From the NCBI RefSeq assembly GCF_900105595.1, contig NZ_LT629784.1, positions 2,728,001 to 2,792,000 on the forward strand: a stretch of DNA of 64,000 nucleotides, given 5' to 3'. The translations under genes were made by a program, and so were the position numbers. The notes under the pieces are model-generated. The model searched no databases, had not been told where the DNA came from, and worked only from the letters and a program-made list of their open reading frames with translations. Shown piece after piece: positions 1 through 8,717 of the stretch. The stretch's first letter is position 1. Each line of letters begins with the position of its first letter. The DNA is from Stappia sp. ES.058 (lineage in GTDB: Bacteria > Pseudomonadota > Alphaproteobacteria > Rhizobiales > Stappiaceae).

Positions 1-557
1 CGATGCGTGAAGTTGTCGGCGAAAGCCGCATCGACGCCATCCTCGGCGAAAACCGGACCCCGATCCAGATTGCCGTCCAGGAACTGATGCAGACCTCGCT
101 CGACACCTATGGTGCGGGCATCGAGGTGACGGAAGTCCAGATGCAGAAGGTCGATCCGCCGCAGCAGGTGATCGAGGCTTTCCGCGACGTCCAGGCGGCG
201 CGTGCCGACCAGGAGCGTATCCAGAACGAAGCGCAGACCTACGCCAACCGGATCGTTCCGGAAGCGCGAGGCGAGGCCGCCCGTGTGCTTGAAGCCGCCA
301 ACGCCTATCGCGAACAGACAGTTGCGGAAGCGAACGGTCAGGCACAGCGCTTCACCAAGGTGCTCAACGAGTATGAGAAGGCCCCGAACGTCACCCGCGA
401 GCGGCTCTATCTGGAAACGCTCGAGAAGGTGCTTGGCGCCAACAACAAGATCATCATCGACGACAACGTAGGCGGCGCTGGCGGTGTCGTGCCCTATCTG
501 CCGCTCGACCAGCTCAACCGCAACCAGGGCCAGGCCCGCACCGGAGGGAATCAGTAA
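1..557 (+). CDS. hflK: HflK, C-terminal part (truncated by window edge)
   Basis: This is the last 184 or so codons of a membrane-anchored SPFH/prohibitin-family protein; the N-terminus, membrane segment and first half of the SPFH domain lie before base 1. The visible part has the typical HflK charged helical region rich in Ala, Glu and Arg (for example ARADQERIQNEAQTYANRI) and a Gly/Gln/Asn-rich tail. HflK with HflC forms the large complex that surrounds and modulates the FtsH membrane protease. The stop codon and the hflC start share one base (TAATG), so the two are translationally coupled, as usual for this pair. Order hflK then hflC supports the assignment. The true start cannot be seen. 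Confidence 0.92.
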   Translation, partial: MREVVGESRIDAILGENRTPIQIAVQELMQTSLDTYGAGIEVTEVQMQKVDPPQQVIEAFRDVQAARADQERIQNEAQTYANRIVPEARGEAARVLEAANAYREQTVAEANGQAQRFTKVLNEYEKAPNVTRERLYLETLEKVLGANNKIIIDDNVGGAGGVVPYLPLDQLNRNQGQARTGGNQ

Positions 558-1516
558 TGAAGAACGGTGTTCTTGCCATTATCGGCATCCTCATTGCGGC
601 AATTGCGGTCGTTGCCTATCTTTCGCTCTACGTCGTCAATCCGGCGCAACAGGCACTGGTGCTCCAGTTCGGTCAGATCAAGAAGACCGAGCAGGAGCCC
701 GGGCTGAAGGTGAAGATCCCCTTCGTCCAGAACGTGCTGTTCTTCGACAAGCGGGTGCGTGATCTCAACATGCCGCCGATCGAAGCCATCGCCTCCGACA
801 AGAAGCGGCTGATCGTCGACGCCTTCGCCCGCTACCGGATCACCAATCCGGTGCTGTTCTACCAGACGGTGAACAACACGAACGAGGCGAACCAGCGTCT
901 GGCGACCTTCCTTCAGTCAAGCCTGCGCTCCGTGCTCGCCCGTGCCACCTTCGTGCAGGTCGTGCGTGACGAGCGTGCGGAACTGATGGACGAGATCCGC
1001 AACGACGTCGCCGCGCGCGCCGCACCCATCGGGATCGATGTCATCGACGTCAAGATCCGTCGTGCGGATCTGCCGCAAACCAACTCCGAAGCGATTTTCC
1101 GTCGCATGCAGACCGAGCGTCAGCGCGAAGCGACGGAACTGCGTGCCCAGGGTGAGGAGCAGGCCCGCCGGATCCGTTCGCGTGCCGACCGCGATGCGAC
1201 GGTCCTGATCGCCGAGGCCAACCGCGACGCGGAGATCCTGCGCGGTGACGGTGACGCCGAGCGTACCGGCATCTTTGCCGAAGCCTTTGGAGCGGATCCG
1301 GAGTTCTTCTCCTTCTATCGCTCCATGCAGGCCTATGCGTCCGGCCTCGAGACCAGCGGCACCCAGATGGTGCTGTCGCCGAATTCGGAGTTCTTCCGCT
1401 ACTTCCGTGACCCGCGCGGAACCGAATTGTCGCCGACGCGCGTTCCGGCTGCGGCAATGCCGCCGGCGACGACGAGCACTCCCCAGCCCGAGGCGCCCGC
1501 GGCATCCGCACAGTGA
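557..1516 (+). CDS. hflC: HflC, FtsH-protease modulator subunit
   Basis: 319 residues, the usual HflC size. One N-terminal membrane segment (about residues 5-27, hydrophobic run after MKNG) is followed by the SPFH domain (NPAQQALVLQFGQ onward) and a long charged helical region (about 190-260, REATELRAQGEEQARRI) that packs in the HflKC cage. The C-terminal tail is Pro/Ala-rich and low complexity, which is common in alphaproteobacteria. It acts in the inner membrane with the domain facing the periplasm and partners HflK and FtsH. It overlaps hflK by one base and the next gene by 4 bases (GTGA), so the set is an operon. Confidence 0.95.
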   Translation: MKNGVLAIIGILIAAIAVVAYLSLYVVNPAQQALVLQFGQIKKTEQEPGLKVKIPFVQNVLFFDKRVRDLNMPPIEAIASDKKRLIVDAFARYRITNPVLFYQTVNNTNEANQRLATFLQSSLRSVLARATFVQVVRDERAELMDEIRNDVAARAAPIGIDVIDVKIRRADLPQTNSEAIFRRMQTERQREATELRAQGEEQARRIRSRADRDATVLIAEANRDAEILRGDGDAERTGIFAEAFGADPEFFSFYRSMQAYASGLETSGTQMVLSPNSEFFRYFRDPRGTELSPTRVPAAAMPPATTSTPQPEAPAASAQ

Positions 1517-1698
1517 GCGACCTGTGGGCGGCACTCGGTTTGGTGCTGGCGCTGGAGGGAACCCTCTACGCGCTGGCGCCGGGTGCCATGAAGCAGGCGA
1601 TCCGGCAAATGCTGGAACTGCCTGACACTGTCTTGCGCGGCGGCGGTGTCGCCGCGCTGGCCATCGGGGTCTGCATCGTATGGCTGGTGCGCGGATGA
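1513..1698 (+). CDS. DUF2065 (YjeT-like) small membrane protein
   Basis: 61 residues starting with GTG inside the hflC stop (GTGA overlap). Two hydrophobic stretches (about residues 3-19 and 40-58) flank a short amphipathic middle (MKQAIRQMLELPD), the pattern of DUF2065 proteins, which commonly sit directly after hflC. The biochemical role of the family is unknown; position suggests a small accessory of the HflKC/FtsH membrane system, but that is only inference. The tight overlap and family match make it a real gene despite its size. Confidence 0.85.
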   Translation: MSDLWAALGLVLALEGTLYALAPGAMKQAIRQMLELPDTVLRGGGVAALAIGVCIVWLVRG

Positions 1699-1815
1699 TC
1701 GCACCGCAGGGGGAGGAACCGGGACGGTTTCCTCGCTCTGACGATCGGGGATAGACTATCAACCGGCGCCGGCATCACCCGACGCTCTGACGAAGGCACT
1801 GGAGGACGACGGCCG

Positions 1816-3357
1816 ATGGCCCTGATGACACCTCAAGGCGCGTTGACGACCCGCGACGACGCATTGCACACCAAGACATCCGGCATGAGCCGGCTTTTCC
1901 GCCGCGCCGCGGTGCTGACGCTGGCCGTCGCCCTCGGAGCGGCAAGCCTTGCGTCCGATATGCGCCCGGCGCTGGCGCATGGGCCCGATTCCGTGCCGGA
2001 CCTGGCCGAGGGACGGCTTGATTCGGTGGTGAATATTTCCACCGCACAAAATGTGACCGGCCAACGCTCGGTTCCCCTGCCTCAGGTTCCGGACGGCTCG
2101 CCCTTCCAGGAATTCTTTGACGAGTTCTTCAACCGCCAGAACCGCGACAACGGCAATCGCCCGCGCCGCGTCCAGTCGCTGGGGTCGGGTTTTGTCCTGG
2201 ACGGAACCAAAGGGATCATCATTACCAACAATCACGTGATCGAAGGCGCCGACGAGATCACGGTCAACTTCAACGACGGCAGCAAGCTTGCCGCCGAGGT
2301 GATTGGCACGGACCCGAAAACCGACCTCGCCGTGCTCAAGGTCGAGCCGGACGGCCCTTTGAAGGCCGTTGCCTTCGGCGATTCCGAGAAGATGCGCGTC
2401 GGTGACTGGGTCATGGCGATCGGCAACCCCTTCGGTCTTGGCGGCACGGTGACAACCGGTATCGTCTCCGCGCGCAACCGCGACATCAATTCCGGTCCCT
2501 ATGACAACTATCTGCAGACCGACGCCTCCATCAATCGGGGCAACTCCGGCGGGCCTCTGTTCAACGAGCTCGGTGAGGTGATCGGCATCAACACCGCGAT
2601 CATCTCGCCTTCCGGCGGCTCGATCGGCATCGGCTTCGCCATTCCTTCCCAAACCGCAAAGAGGGTCATCGCCCAGTTGCGCGAGTTCGGTGAAACGCGG
2701 CGCGGCTGGCTCGGCGTGCGTATCCAGGAAGTGACGGACGAAATCGCGGAAAGCCTTGGCATGTCCGAAACCGAAGGCGCGCTTGTTGCCGGTATCACCG
2801 ACGGCGGCCCGGCCAAGGACGCTGGGCTGACCGCGGGCGACGTGATCGTGGACTTCAATGGCAAGCGGGTGCCGTCGATGCGCGACCTGCCTCGGATGGT
2901 GGCAGACACGCCGGTCGGCGAGGAAGTGGATGTCGTCGTGCTGCGCAAGGGAAAGGAAGTGACCCTGCAGGTGACACTCGGGCGGCTTGAAGAGGCCGAT
3001 CTCGCCGACGCGGGCGATGGTGGTGGTGAAGCGCCTGCCGACCCTCAGCCGGAAACATCCTCCATGCTGGGCATGATGCTTGCTCCGATGAGCGACGAGT
3101 TGCGCGAGAAGCACTCGATCGCGGAAGACGTCGAAGGCGTCGTTGTGACCGAGATCGAGGCCGGGTCGGACGCGGCGGAAAAGCGCATCACCGCCGGCGA
3201 CGTTATCGTCGAGGTGGCCCAGGAAGCCGTCCGTGAACCGGCCGATGTCGCGGCCCGGATCAAGACGCTGAAGGAAGAAGGCCGCCGCCTGGCGCTCTTG
3301 CTGATCTCCAACGCGCAGGGCGAGGTTCGCTTCATCCCCGTGCCGATCACGGACTAG
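1816..3357 (+). CDS. degP: DegP/HtrA-family periplasmic serine protease (Do type)
   Basis: 513 residues. An N-terminal hydrophobic segment (about 30-48) reads as a signal peptide after a long n-region, so the mature protein is periplasmic. The trypsin-like domain carries the catalytic triad His140 (ITNNHVIEG), Asp170 (DPKTDLAVLK) and Ser244 (RGNSGGPLF). Two PDZ domains follow (about 290-385 and 420-500). HtrA proteases of this architecture degrade or refold misfolded envelope proteins. GGAGG at 1801-1805 lies 10 bases before the ATG; an internal Met at codon 24 is an alternative start that would give a more typical signal peptide. It follows hflKC and DUF2065, making a protein quality-control block, and ends at a strong terminator. 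DegQ/MucD naming is equally possible. Confidence 0.93.
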   Translation: MALMTPQGALTTRDDALHTKTSGMSRLFRRAAVLTLAVALGAASLASDMRPALAHGPDSVPDLAEGRLDSVVNISTAQNVTGQRSVPLPQVPDGSPFQEFFDEFFNRQNRDNGNRPRRVQSLGSGFVLDGTKGIIITNNHVIEGADEITVNFNDGSKLAAEVIGTDPKTDLAVLKVEPDGPLKAVAFGDSEKMRVGDWVMAIGNPFGLGGTVTTGIVSARNRDINSGPYDNYLQTDASINRGNSGGPLFNELGEVIGINTAIISPSGGSIGIGFAIPSQTAKRVIAQLREFGETRRGWLGVRIQEVTDEIAESLGMSETEGALVAGITDGGPAKDAGLTAGDVIVDFNGKRVPSMRDLPRMVADTPVGEEVDVVVLRKGKEVTLQVTLGRLEEADLADAGDGGGEAPADPQPETSSMLGMMLAPMSDELREKHSIAEDVEGVVVTEIEAGSDAAEKRITAGDVIVEVAQEAVREPADVAARIKTLKEEGRRLALLLISNAQGEVRFIPVPITD

Positions 3358-3377
3358 GGTGCAGACCCATCGACAAC

Positions 3378-3413
3378 AAAGGGGCCACGGTTCATTCCGT
3401 GGCCCCTTTTTTA
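3378..3413 (+). terminator. Rho-independent terminator after degP
   Basis: A perfect 13-bp stem (AAAGGGGCCACGG and its complement) with a 6-base loop, 3378-3409, is followed by a T run to 3413. It ends degP transcription. The A-rich side also gives a short T run on the minus strand, so it may also stop serB transcripts arriving from the other side. Confidence 0.9.
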
Positions 3414-3441
3414 TTCGCAGGTCTTTCGATGGCCGAGAAAA

Positions 3442-4335
3442 CTACGCGGCAAAATCCGCGCGCGCGTAGCCCTGCAGATAGAGCAGCGCGCTCAAGTCCC
3501 CGTGGTCGATACGGGCATCCGCCGCCTCTGCAACGGACGGCTTGGCATGATAGGCAACGCCCAGCCCGGCCAGCTCGATCATCGCCAGATCGTTCGCGCC
3601 ATCGCCGACCGCAATCGCGTCGTCCGGCGTCAGCCCCTGTTCGGCCAGGAGCGCTTCCAGTCGTTGGCGCTTGGCCGCGCGTCCGAGGATCGGTTCATCG
3701 ACCTCACCGGTCAGCTTTCCATCCGTGACCACCAGCGTGTTGGCCCGGTTTTCATGAAACCCGATCTGCGCCGCGATGACCTCGGTAAACACGGTGAAGC
3801 CACCGGAAACGAGCGCGCAGTAGGCGCCGTCGCGACGCATCGTCTGCACCAGACTGCAAGCGCCGGGCGTCAGCGTGATCTGCGTATCCAGAACGCTCTG
3901 GATCACCGATACATCAAGTCCGGCGAGCATGGCCGCCCGCTCGCGCAACGCCGGCTCGAATTCCAGTTCGCCGCGCATGGCCCGTTCGGTGATGGCCGCG
4001 ATTTCGGACTTCTTGCCAAGCGCATTGGCCAGTTCGTCGATGCACTCCTGGCCGATCATGGTGGAATCCATATCGGCGATCAGCAGGCGCTTGCGTCTTC
4101 CCGCGCGCTTCTGCACAAGAAGATCCACCGGAACGTCGGCAAGCACATTGCGCAACGCCCTGTCGAATGCCTGCGCGCTCGCCGGATCGGCGTCGAAGAA
4201 AAGATCGACCGCCTTGCCGGCGTCGAGCATCACGGCGCGTGCGCCCTCGGGCAGAACGGCACTCGCCCTGGAAACAAGCGAGGTGTCGATTGCCGAGCGT
4301 TGGGGATCGGCAACAAGGGTGGCAACCAGGGTCAT
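3442..4335 (-). CDS. serB: Phosphoserine phosphatase
   Basis: 297 residues from the chosen ATG at 4335. HAD-superfamily enzyme that makes L-serine from 3-phosphoserine, the last step of the phosphorylated serine pathway in the cytosol. The motif I DxD (IADMDSTMIG, Asp88 and Asp90) holds the nucleophile, motif II is VSGGFT, and motif III/IV is GDGANDLAM. The N-terminal 75 residues form the ACT-like regulatory region usual in proteobacterial SerB. An upstream in-frame ATG at 4374 would add 13 residues but would run into the divergent miaA start; MTLVATLVADP is the usual family beginning. It shares a 29-bp gap with miaA, so the two promoters must overlap or lie inside the genes. Confidence 0.94.
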   Translation of the reverse strand: MTLVATLVADPQRSAIDTSLVSRASAVLPEGARAVMLDAGKAVDLFFDADPASAQAFDRALRNVLADVPVDLLVQKRAGRRKRLLIADMDSTMIGQECIDELANALGKKSEIAAITERAMRGELEFEPALRERAAMLAGLDVSVIQSVLDTQITLTPGACSLVQTMRRDGAYCALVSGGFTVFTEVIAAQIGFHENRANTLVVTDGKLTGEVDEPILGRAAKRQRLEALLAEQGLTPDDAIAVGDGANDLAMIELAGLGVAYHAKPSVAEAADARIDHGDLSALLYLQGYARADFAA

Positions 4336-4364
4336 CGGTGGAACCTGCCTTACGGAGAAATCGG

Positions 4365-5288
4365 ATGGGGACACAAGCGGTAACGTTGATAGCCGGGCCG
4401 ACCGCCAGCGGCAAGTCGGCGCTCGCCATAGCCCTCGCGGAACGAACCGGCGCGATGGTGGTCAATGCCGACAGCATGCAGGTCTATCATGATCTCTCCA
4501 TCCTGACCGCACGTCCGGGCGCGACAGATCTGGCACGCGCCGAACACCGGCTCTACGGTCACATCGACGCCCGCGACGCCTATTCGGTCGCACGCTGGCT
4601 GGGCGACGTCGAGGCTGTTCTGGATGACGCTCGAACGCAGACACGTCCCGTGATCCTCGTTGGCGGCACGGGGCTCTACTTCCGAGCGCTCACCGCCGGA
4701 CTCTCGAGCGTGCCGCCAATCAACGACGCGGTTCGCACGCGGCTGCGTGCGATGGCGGCGGAACCTGCGGGCGACCGGATGCATGCGCTCCTCAAGGACC
4801 GCGACCCGGAGATGGCCGGGCGACTGGAGCCCAGCGACACCCAGCGCATCACCCGCGCTTTGGAAGTGATCGAGAGCACCGGCAAGTCCCTGCTGCACTG
4901 GCAACGCCAGACGGGAACACCTCTTGTCGGCGCAGATGCGACACGGGTGGTTCTCGCGCCACCGCGCCGCTGGCTGCATGCTCGTATCGCCGCGCGATTT
5001 GAAACGATGGTCGCGACAGGGGCAATCACGGAAGCGCGCCAACTCATGGCCCTTGGCCTGTCTCCCAGCCTGCCCGCGATGAAAGCCATCGGCGTGCGCG
5101 AACTCGGCGCCCTGCCTGACATGGACGCCAGCCTGGCAAACGCCGTCGAACGCTGCATCGCACAAACACGGCAGTACGCCAAACGCCAGGAAACCTTCTT
5201 TCGGGGACAGCTCGGGGACTGGCCTCGTCTCGACCCGAATGCATCAACCGTCCGCGAACTCGTCACACAATTGGCGCACCATCTGTGA
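4365..5288 (+). CDS. miaA: tRNA dimethylallyltransferase
   Basis: 307 residues. MiaA adds a dimethylallyl group to N6 of adenosine 37 in tRNAs that read codons starting with U. The P-loop is at residues 9-16 (GPTASGKS), followed by the family signatures VNADSMQVY and GGTGLYFRAL, and a C-terminal arginine-rich substrate region (QYAKRQETFF). GGAG at 4354-4357 sits 7 bases before the ATG, which decides this start over longer in-frame possibilities that lie antisense inside serB. The gene is divergent from serB. A perfect TATAAT overlaps the end of the gene (5289-5294) but lacks a good -35 partner. Confidence 0.95.
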   Translation: MGTQAVTLIAGPTASGKSALAIALAERTGAMVVNADSMQVYHDLSILTARPGATDLARAEHRLYGHIDARDAYSVARWLGDVEAVLDDARTQTRPVILVGGTGLYFRALTAGLSSVPPINDAVRTRLRAMAAEPAGDRMHALLKDRDPEMAGRLEPSDTQRITRALEVIESTGKSLLHWQRQTGTPLVGADATRVVLAPPRRWLHARIAARFETMVATGAITEARQLMALGLSPSLPAMKAIGVRELGALPDMDASLANAVERCIAQTRQYAKRQETFFRGQLGDWPRLDPNASTVRELVTQLAHHL

Positions 5289-5513
5289 TATAATACACTC
5301 AAAGATTGCATCGCCATGGTTTGCGCGCATTTGGCGGGTAGCCAAGCCGCCCATTCGCAAGGCAAGGTGTGAGAGAAATCGGTCGTGTTCCCGCAAGACA
5401 CCGAATCAGCGTTCAATATGACGCGGGAATCGCACGGTAAACGCGGGCATGCGCCTGATGCGCAAGCCAGGCTTTCCGGCCACTGCGCCGAGACAACACC
5501 GGAGGAGGACGGA

Positions 5514-6059
5514 ATGCCGTCGGAAGCGATCCTGACCACGCCACGGCTGGTTTTGACGACCTTCGCCAAGCACGACCTCGCCGACCTCTATGCCCTGCAT
5601 TGCGATCCACAGGTGAACCGCTTTCTTGGATCGCACGAGATCATTCACACCCGTGAGGACGCCGAACGTCATCTGAGCGACTATGTCACCGGGCAGGAGC
5701 GTCGTGGTTTCAGCCAGTGGAAGGTCAGCCTGGATGACGGCAGTTTTGCGGGCCGCGCCGGGTTTTCAGTCTATCCCGAAACCTCCGAAGTCGCCCTCAG
5801 CATCTGTCTGAAGTCGGATTTCTGGGGCAAGGGCTACGCATCGGAACTGGCAGACGCCCTCGTGGAGTGGTTCTTCGACAAGACCTATTTCACCCATCTC
5901 ATCGCCTTCGTCGCCGCCGGAAACGAGCCGGCCCGAAGGATGATGGAAGGCAACGGCTTCAAACAGCGCCAGCGCATGGTGATCGACGACGCGGCCTTCG
6001 ACTGTCTGCAGATCCTGTCGCCGGCGCTCGCCAAGCGCTTCGCGTCGAGCGTCGGGTAA
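5514..6059 (+). CDS. GNAT-family N-acetyltransferase (RimJ/RimL-like)
   Basis: 181 residues. Begins ILTTPRLVLTTF, the typical opening of the RimJ/RimL-type Gcn5-related acetyltransferases, and contains the WGKGYASELADALVEWFF segment that forms the acetyl-CoA-binding signature (R/Q-x-x-G-x-G/A type loop), then AGNEPARRMMEGNGF. The substrate is unknown; relatives acetylate ribosomal proteins, other N-termini or small molecules. A strong GGAGGAGG at 5501-5508 precedes the ATG and favours this start over an upstream in-frame ATG at 5385. It stands alone between miaA and leuA. Confidence 0.86.
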   Translation: MPSEAILTTPRLVLTTFAKHDLADLYALHCDPQVNRFLGSHEIIHTREDAERHLSDYVTGQERRGFSQWKVSLDDGSFAGRAGFSVYPETSEVALSICLKSDFWGKGYASELADALVEWFFDKTYFTHLIAFVAAGNEPARRMMEGNGFKQRQRMVIDDAAFDCLQILSPALAKRFASSVG

Positions 6060-6085
6060 CGTCGCCGTCAATCCCCACTCCCACA

Positions 6086-6122
6086 CGAAAAACGCCCTTC
6101 GCTCGAGCGAGCAAAGGGCGTT
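6086..6122 (-). terminator. Terminator after leuA
   Basis: On the minus strand, AACGCCCTT and AAGGGCGTT arms with an inner GCTCG/CGAGC pairing form a long hairpin followed by TTTTTCG. It lies about 50 bases after the leuA stop. A second hairpin (CCGGCCGG arms, 6133-6153) lies between it and leuA. Confidence 0.8.
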
Positions 6123-6169
6123 GTCGTTTCAGCCGGCCGGAAATTCCGGCCGGTACCGATTTCAATGCA

Positions 6170-7717
6170 TCACACGGCCTTCAGCTCCTGGTGGTCCGGA
6201 CGGTTCTGCCGGGCGATCAGCTTGTTGAGCGCCGAGACATAGGCGCGCGCGGAGGCGACCAGCGTGTCCGTATCGGCGCCCTTTCCGGTCGAGATACGCC
6301 CGTTGGCCTCAAGCCGCACGGAAACCTCGCCCTGTGCATCCGTCCCTTCGGTGACCGCATGCACCTGGTAGAGCGAGAGCTTCGCCTCATGCGGCACGAT
6401 GGCCTTGATGGCATTGAAGGTCGCATCGACCGGCCCGTCGCCGGAGCATTCGCGCGTTTCGTGCTTGCCGTCGACATCCATCGTCAGGATCGCCTTCTGC
6501 GGGCCGCCGGTACCCGCGATCACGGTGAGGGCGATCACCTTGATCTGCTCGCCCTGGGTCGCAATCTCGTTTTCGACCAGCGCCTCGATGTCCTCGTCGT
6601 AGACATGTTTCTTGCGGTCGGCCAGTTCCTTGAAGCGCCGGAACGCCTCCTCAAACGCATTGTCGCCGATCTCGTAGCCCAGTTCCTCCAGCTTCTGGCG
6701 GAAGGCATGACGGCCCGAATGCTTGCCCATGACCAGCGAGGTGGCGCGCACGCCGACGTCCTCGGGACGCATGATCTCGTAGGTCTCCGCGTTCTTAAGC
6801 ATGCCGTCCTGATGAATGCCGCTTTCATGCGCGAAGGCGTTCTTGCCGACGATGGCCTTGTTGTACTGCACCGGGAACCCTGAGACCGCGGATACGAGTT
6901 TTGACGCCCGCGTCAGAAATTGCGGCTCAACGCGGCAGTCGTAGGGCAAAACGTCGGATCGGGTCCTGAGCGCCATCACGACCTCTTCCAGCGCCGCGTT
7001 GCCTGCCCGCTCGCCCAGGCCGTTGATCGTGCATTCGATCTGCCGCGCGCCGCCGGCGACACCGGCCAGAGAATTGGCGACGGCGAGCCCCAGATCGTTG
7101 TGGCAATGCACGGAGAACACGGCCTTGTCGGCGTCCGGCACGCTCTCGCGGATCGTCTCGAACATCGCCTTGTATTCATCCGGCGTCGCATAGCCGACCG
7201 TGTCCGGCAGGTTGATCGTGGTGGCGCCGGCGCGAATGGCGGCTTCCACGCAGCGGCACAGATACTCGATCGGCGTGCGCGTTGCGTCCATCGCCGACCA
7301 TTCCACGTCGTCGATCAGGTTGCGCGCCCGCGTCACCGTATCGGTGATGATGTCGAGCACCTGCGCCTCGGTCTTCTTCATCTGGTGCTCCAGATGAATG
7401 GGCGAAGTTGAAACGAAGGTATGAATGCGGCCGCGCTCGGCATGACGCACCGCATCGCCCGCCCGGTCGATATCGGCATGGATCGCCCGCGCCAGGCCGG
7501 TGATCACGGAGCGCTTGGAGCGTTTGGCGATCTCGCTGACCGCCTCGAAATCGCCGTTGGAGGCGATCGGGAACCCGGCCTCGATGATGTCGACGCCCAT
7601 TTCATCGAGAATTTCGGCGACCTGGAGCTTTTCCTCCAGCGTCATGGAAGCGCCGGGCGACTGCTCGCCGTCGCGCAAGGTGGTGTCGAAAATGAAAACG
7701 TGATCCTGGCCGGACAT
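6170..7717 (-). CDS. leuA: 2-isopropylmalate synthase
   Basis: 515 residues, the usual length of the bacterial enzyme. LeuA condenses acetyl-CoA with 2-oxoisovalerate, the first committed step of leucine synthesis. The TIM-barrel catalytic domain opens with [15 protein letters not shown] (residues 10-24; metal-binding Asp11 and catalytic Arg15), and carries the HCHNDLG metal site and [11 protein letters not shown]. The C-terminal leucine-binding regulatory domain (about 390-500) includes [16 protein letters not shown], so feedback inhibition is expected. The 400-bp upstream gap encodes a Leu-rich leader peptide (see 7851-7952), pointing to leucine-dependent attenuation. It lies behind ilvBH on the same strand. 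Confidence 0.97.
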   Translation of the reverse strand: MSGQDHVFIFDTTLRDGEQSPGASMTLEEKLQVAEILDEMGVDIIEAGFPIASNGDFEAVSEIAKRSKRSVITGLARAIHADIDRAGDAVRHAERGRIHTFVSTSPIHLEHQMKKTEAQVLDIITDTVTRARNLIDDVEWSAMDATRTPIEYLCRCVEAAIRAGATTINLPDTVGYATPDEYKAMFETIRESVPDADKAVFSVHCHNDLGLAVANSLAGVAGGARQIECTINGLGERAGNAALEEVVMALRTRSDVLPYDCRVEPQFLTRASKLVSAVSGFPVQYNKAIVGKNAFAHESGIHQDGMLKNAETYEIMRPEDVGVRATSLVMGKHSGRHAFRQKLEELGYEIGDNAFEEAFRRFKELADRKKHVYDEDIEALVENEIATQGEQIKVIALTVIAGTGGPQKAILTMDVDGKHETRECSGDGPVDATFNAIKAIVPHEAKLSLYQVHAVTEGTDAQGEVSVRLEANGRISTGKGADTDTLVASARAYVSALNKLIARQNRPDHQELKAV

Positions 7718-7850
7718 GGGTCGGGTTTCCTCTCTAGCCTGGCCCGTCGCCGCACATCCCGTGCGCGCGGACCTTATGAAAATCAGAATTTGGGAATGGT
7801 GCTGGCTCCCCTGAGTGCCCGCTCCCGGTCATTGCGGAAGCAGTCAGCGC
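7718..7850 (-). promoter_or_regulatory. leuA 5' leader RNA region
   Basis: The region between the leader-peptide stop and leuA holds complementary CCCCTGAG and CTCAGGGG segments about 36 bases apart, the first overlapping the end of the leader peptide gene. A canonical terminator with T run is not visible. It is most simply read as the switch part of a leucine attenuator, with the exact structures not worked out. Confidence 0.5.
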
Positions 7851-7952
7851 TCAGGGGCTGATAAGAAGAAGGAGGCCGGAAAGCGGTAGCAGTCCGCCGC
7901 GCAGGGTGTGCGCGTCGATCGCAGAAGCGGCAATGGTGCCAGCGGCGATCAT
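7851..7952 (-). CDS. leuL: Leader peptide of leuA (Leu-rich, 33 residues)
   Basis: A 33-codon reading frame (MIAAGTIAAS... ending LLPLSGLLLLISP) ends 133 bases before leuA on the same strand. Eight of its last 17 codons are Leu, four in a row, using CTG, CTA, CTT and CTC. Such codon runs let a ribosome stall when Leu-tRNA is scarce, the classic attenuation sensor. An AGGA lies 12 bases before the ATG, a rather long spacing. The stop codon falls inside an 8-bp arm (CCCCTGAG, 7851-7858 region) that pairs with CTCAGGGG at about 7807-7814, so ribosome position could control that hairpin. No T run follows the hairpin, so whether it acts on termination or on leuA translation is open. The symbol follows the usual naming for leu leader peptides. 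Confidence 0.68.
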   Translation of the reverse strand: MIAAGTIAASAIDAHTLRGGLLPLSGLLLLISP

Positions 7953-8079
7953 GCGGTGCTCGTTTCCTGTGTCTCGCGCCCTGGGGACAGGGCCGGAAGA
8001 TCCGGTCTCTACGGGCGATGCCGGAACACTTTCAAAGGTCGCCCGAAAGTCTGACCAATTCGTTAACAATTTGGTAGCG

Positions 8080-8111
8080 GAAAGACCGCGCCGATGCAAG
8101 CACCGGCGCGG
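8080..8111 (-). terminator. Hairpin terminator after ilvH
   Basis: On the minus strand, CCGCGCCG and CGGCGCGG arms (8 bp, 10-base loop) lie just after the ilvH stop and are followed by TCTTTCC. The T tract is short, so strength is uncertain. It would separate ilvBH from the leuA leader transcript. Confidence 0.55.
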
Positions 8112-8117
8112 CCGAAC

Positions 8118-8690
8118 TCATAGTCCGTTGGGACCGCGCTGCAAGGCGGCGACGCCCGAGCGCGACACCTCCACCAGACCGAGCGGCTTCAGGATGCCGA
8201 TAAACTGCTCGACCTTGTTGGTGCGCCCGGTGATCTCGAACACGAAATGCTCCGCCGTCGCATCGATCACCGTTGCGCGAAAGGCGTCTGCCAGACGCAG
8301 CGCCTCGAGCCGTTTCTCGCCTACGCCGGCCACCTTGATGAGCACAAGCTCGCGCTCAAGCGGCTTTTCGAAGTTCCGCAGCCGCGCATCGACGGTCAGG
8401 TTGGTGACCCTGTGCACCGGCACCAGCCGTTCCAGCTGATGGTGGATCTGCTCGATCACCATCGGCGTGCCGGTGGTGACGATGGTGATGCGCGACAGGT
8501 GCTTCTCGTGCTCCGTCTCCGACACGGTGAGGCTGTCGATGTTGTAGCCGCGACCGGAGAACAGCCCGATCACCCGGGCAAGAACGCCGGGCTCATTGTC
8601 GACCAGCACCGACAGCGTGTGGCTTTCGGAGACTTCGCTCACCTCGGCCATGAAATAGGCGGACGGCGCATTCAGGTTCTGTGCGTTCAT
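8118..8690 (-). CDS. ilvH: Acetolactate synthase small (regulatory) subunit
   Basis: 190 residues. The N-terminal ACT domain (about 15-90, SESHTLSVLVDNEPGVLARVIGLFSGRGYNIDSL in part) binds valine for feedback control, and the C-terminal IlvN-type domain (about 95-175) contacts the catalytic subunit. It acts with IlvB in the cytosol at the first common step of valine, leucine and isoleucine synthesis. It starts 27 bases after ilvB and is surely co-transcribed with it. The name ilvN is used for the same family in some genomes. Confidence 0.96.
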   Translation of the reverse strand: MNAQNLNAPSAYFMAEVSEVSESHTLSVLVDNEPGVLARVIGLFSGRGYNIDSLTVSETEHEKHLSRITIVTTGTPMVIEQIHHQLERLVPVHRVTNLTVDARLRNFEKPLERELVLIKVAGVGEKRLEALRLADAFRATVIDATAEHFVFEITGRTNKVEQFIGILKPLGLVEVSRSGVAALQRGPNGL

Positions 8691-8717
8691 TGTCTTTGTT
8701 CCCGCTTCTCGATGCCG

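Noticed and set aside
5289..5294. Perfect TATAAT after miaA as a promoter of the GNAT gene
   Set aside because: No acceptable -35 at 16-18 bases and a 220-base leader would result; kept only as a remark.
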